A DNA stretch of 7,163 nt, taken from Planctomycetota bacterium. GTDB lineage: Bacteria; Planctomycetota; Planctomycetia; Pirellulales; Thermoguttaceae. The notes under the pieces were generated by a model. It worked only from the letters and a program-made list of their open reading frames with translations, was not told the origin of the DNA and did not search any database. The stretch covers positions 1 to 7,163 of the forward strand of contig JAEWUR010000059.1 in NCBI GenBank assembly GCA_023397045.1, in the 5' to 3' direction. Below are positions 6,233 through 7,163 of this stretch, one piece after another; the stretch's first letter is position 1; each line of letters begins with the position of its first letter. Both the position numbers and the translations under genes were made by a program.

Positions 6233-6292
6233 CTTTCGTTATGCTAAAGCATAACCTACGGGCTTTCGGTATGCTGAAGCCATAACCTACGG
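6233..6292. repeat. Two tandem 30-base palindromic repeat units
   Basis: Unit 1 (6233-6261) and unit 2 (6263-6292) share the frame CTTTCG(T/G)TATGCT-(A/G)AAGC-ATAACCTACGG and differ at a few bases plus one insertion. Unit 1 contains a near-perfect palindrome, GTTATGCT-AA-AGCATAAC (6238-6255, 8-bp arms). Unit 2 keeps most of the pairing (GTATG/CATAAC) with mismatch and bulge. The pair sits 31 bases upstream of the methylase ATG. It may be a dispersed REP-like element or tandem protein-binding sites; two copies are too few, and the spacing too tight, for a CRISPR array. Confidence 0.8.
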
Positions 6293-6323
6293 ACCGCCAG
6301 ACTAGCCCGGCTGGGATGCCACG

Positions 6324-7163
6324 ATGCCCGATCAAAAATCAACATGGACCGGCCCCGACTTGAAACGCGACTTCGGCATTCGGACCGCGTTGGCGCGCGA
6401 GGGAGTCGCCGGCTTCTATGCAATTCTTGCGTCGGAGGCGTCGGAGACGATCGATGCGTGGCGGGCTGATTTTGGGCGTTGGGCCGGCCATGTACTCGAA
6501 CGGGCGCCGAACCACCTGGCTCGTTTGGCCAAGCGGTACGGCGTGTCAACCGTTGACGGCAACGCCGATCGGCTGCTGTTCGCGATGCAGACGTATTATG
6601 CTATGGTCGTGAATCGGGCGGCCGATCTGGCCGTCGGCCGAGTCGGCGGTGATCTGCTGCCCGGCAGTCCGTTTTCCTGGGTTGCCGAATCGCGATGCCA
6701 GGAAATTCGACGGCTGTCGGACCGGATCCGCGATCGGCTGGCGGAGCGGCGCGTCGGCTGGCTGCGTGACGATCGGGCCGAGTGCGATCTTTTTAAGGCG
6801 CTCTATCAAGACTTATTCCCACGCGCGTTGCGGCATGTGTTGGGCGAGTATTACACCCCGGACTGGTTGGCTAGGCATGTGCTCGATCAGGTCGGCTACA
6901 CGGGTTCGCCCGACCAGCGGCTGCTCGATCCCGCCTGCGGCTCCGGCACGTTTTTGATGATGGCGTTGCGGAGATGGCGAACGAGGGTCGAGGGACGAGG
7001 GGCGAGGGACAAGGGTTACGATCCTCTCGCCCCTCGCCTCCCGTCCCCCGCCCCCTTTGTTGGGATCGATTTGAATCCGCTTGCGGTGTTGACGGCGCGG
7101 GCGAACTATTTGATCGCGGTCGCCGATCGGTTTGCCGATCCGACGAAACTGGAGATTCCGATT
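6324..7163 (+). CDS. N6-adenine DNA methylase (restriction-modification type), N-terminal part
   Basis: The first 280 codons of a gene running off the right edge. ATG 6324 is the only possible start, because an in-frame TAG lies at 6303-6305 and no GTG or TTG occurs between; no clear Shine-Dalgarno site precedes it. Residues 1-165 form a helical region including LLFAMQTYYAMVVNRAADLA, typical of large N6 DNA methylases. Then come LFKALYQDLFPRALRHVLGE and YYTPDWLA (176-183), and motif I DPACGSGTFL (202-211), which binds S-adenosylmethionine, followed by VGIDLNPLAVLTARANYL (246-263), the next strand with acidic D249. The catalytic (N/D)PPY motif should lie beyond the edge. Between motif I and that strand, residues about 220-244 are encoded by a GC-rich repeat. 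Proteins of this kind usually exceed 900 residues and act in type IIG or type I-like restriction-modification or other phage defence. Which system this is cannot be told without the downstream genes. Confidence 0.88.
   Translation, partial: MPDQKSTWTGPDLKRDFGIRTALAREGVAGFYAILASEASETIDAWRADFGRWAGHVLERAPNHLARLAKRYGVSTVDGNADRLLFAMQTYYAMVVNRAADLAVGRVGGDLLPGSPFSWVAESRCQEIRRLSDRIRDRLAERRVGWLRDDRAECDLFKALYQDLFPRALRHVLGEYYTPDWLARHVLDQVGYTGSPDQRLLDPACGSGTFLMMALRRWRTRVEGRGARDKGYDPLAPRLPSPAPFVGIDLNPLAVLTARANYLIAVADRFADPTKLEIPI
6984..7055. repeat. GAGGGACGAGGGGCGAGGG-type repeat with inverted arm, inside the methylase frame
   Basis: GAGGGTCGAGGGACGAGGGG shows a GAGGG(A/T/G)C heptamer period, followed by a C-rich counterpart. 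CGAGGGGCGAG (6996-7006) and CTCGCCCCTCG (7026-7036) are perfect 11-bp inverted arms around 19 bases. This kind of sequence normally occupies intergenic spaces in planctomycete genomes (from memory), yet here all three-base steps stay open and join the methylase frame on both sides. Confidence 0.75.

Noticed and set aside
6233..6292. CRISPR array
   Set aside because: There are only two units, they abut with one base between them, and no spacer sequences are present.

Overview
The window looks like chromosomal DNA of a GC-rich planctomycete, probably of the Pirellulales type. I infer this from the protein sequences, the Uma2-family gene, the mixed use of Shine-Dalgarno sites and the many short GC-rich or palindromic repeats between genes. 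No rRNA gene or other taxonomic marker is present, so the placement is inference.

Layout, left to right: the start of a minus-strand SAM-dependent methyltransferase (1-114, runs off the left edge); a small palindromic repeat; a sigma-54-type response regulator (265-1668, minus); a plus-strand Uma2-family protein (1843-2478) with its own promoter and Shine-Dalgarno site; a soluble NtrB-like histidine kinase (2488-3228, minus); a GGGATTA-type repeat; pnp, polynucleotide phosphorylase (3304-5412, minus, TTG start); rpsO, ribosomal protein S15 (5623-5892, minus) with a structured leader and a recognisable promoter; a 431-base divergent spacer with a terminator-like hairpin and two tandem 30-base palindromic repeats; and the first 280 codons of a large N6-adenine DNA methylase (6324 to the right edge, plus).

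The core is the conserved rpsO-pnp pair (translation and RNA decay), followed on the same strand by a kinase and a sigma-54 activator. These two are probably partners: the kinase has no sensor domain or membrane segment, and the regulator has a full receiver, AAA+ and Fis-type architecture. The Uma2 gene lies between them in the opposite direction, as if a small cassette had been inserted into a two-component operon. The methylase at the right end begins an accessory, probably restriction-modification or defence, region.

I did not find a clearly new system. The most interesting items are a repeat that appears to be translated in frame inside the methylase domain, the tandem palindromes just upstream of that gene, a possible S15 autoregulatory leader containing a short upstream reading frame, and a GAFTDA variant of the sigma-54 contact loop.
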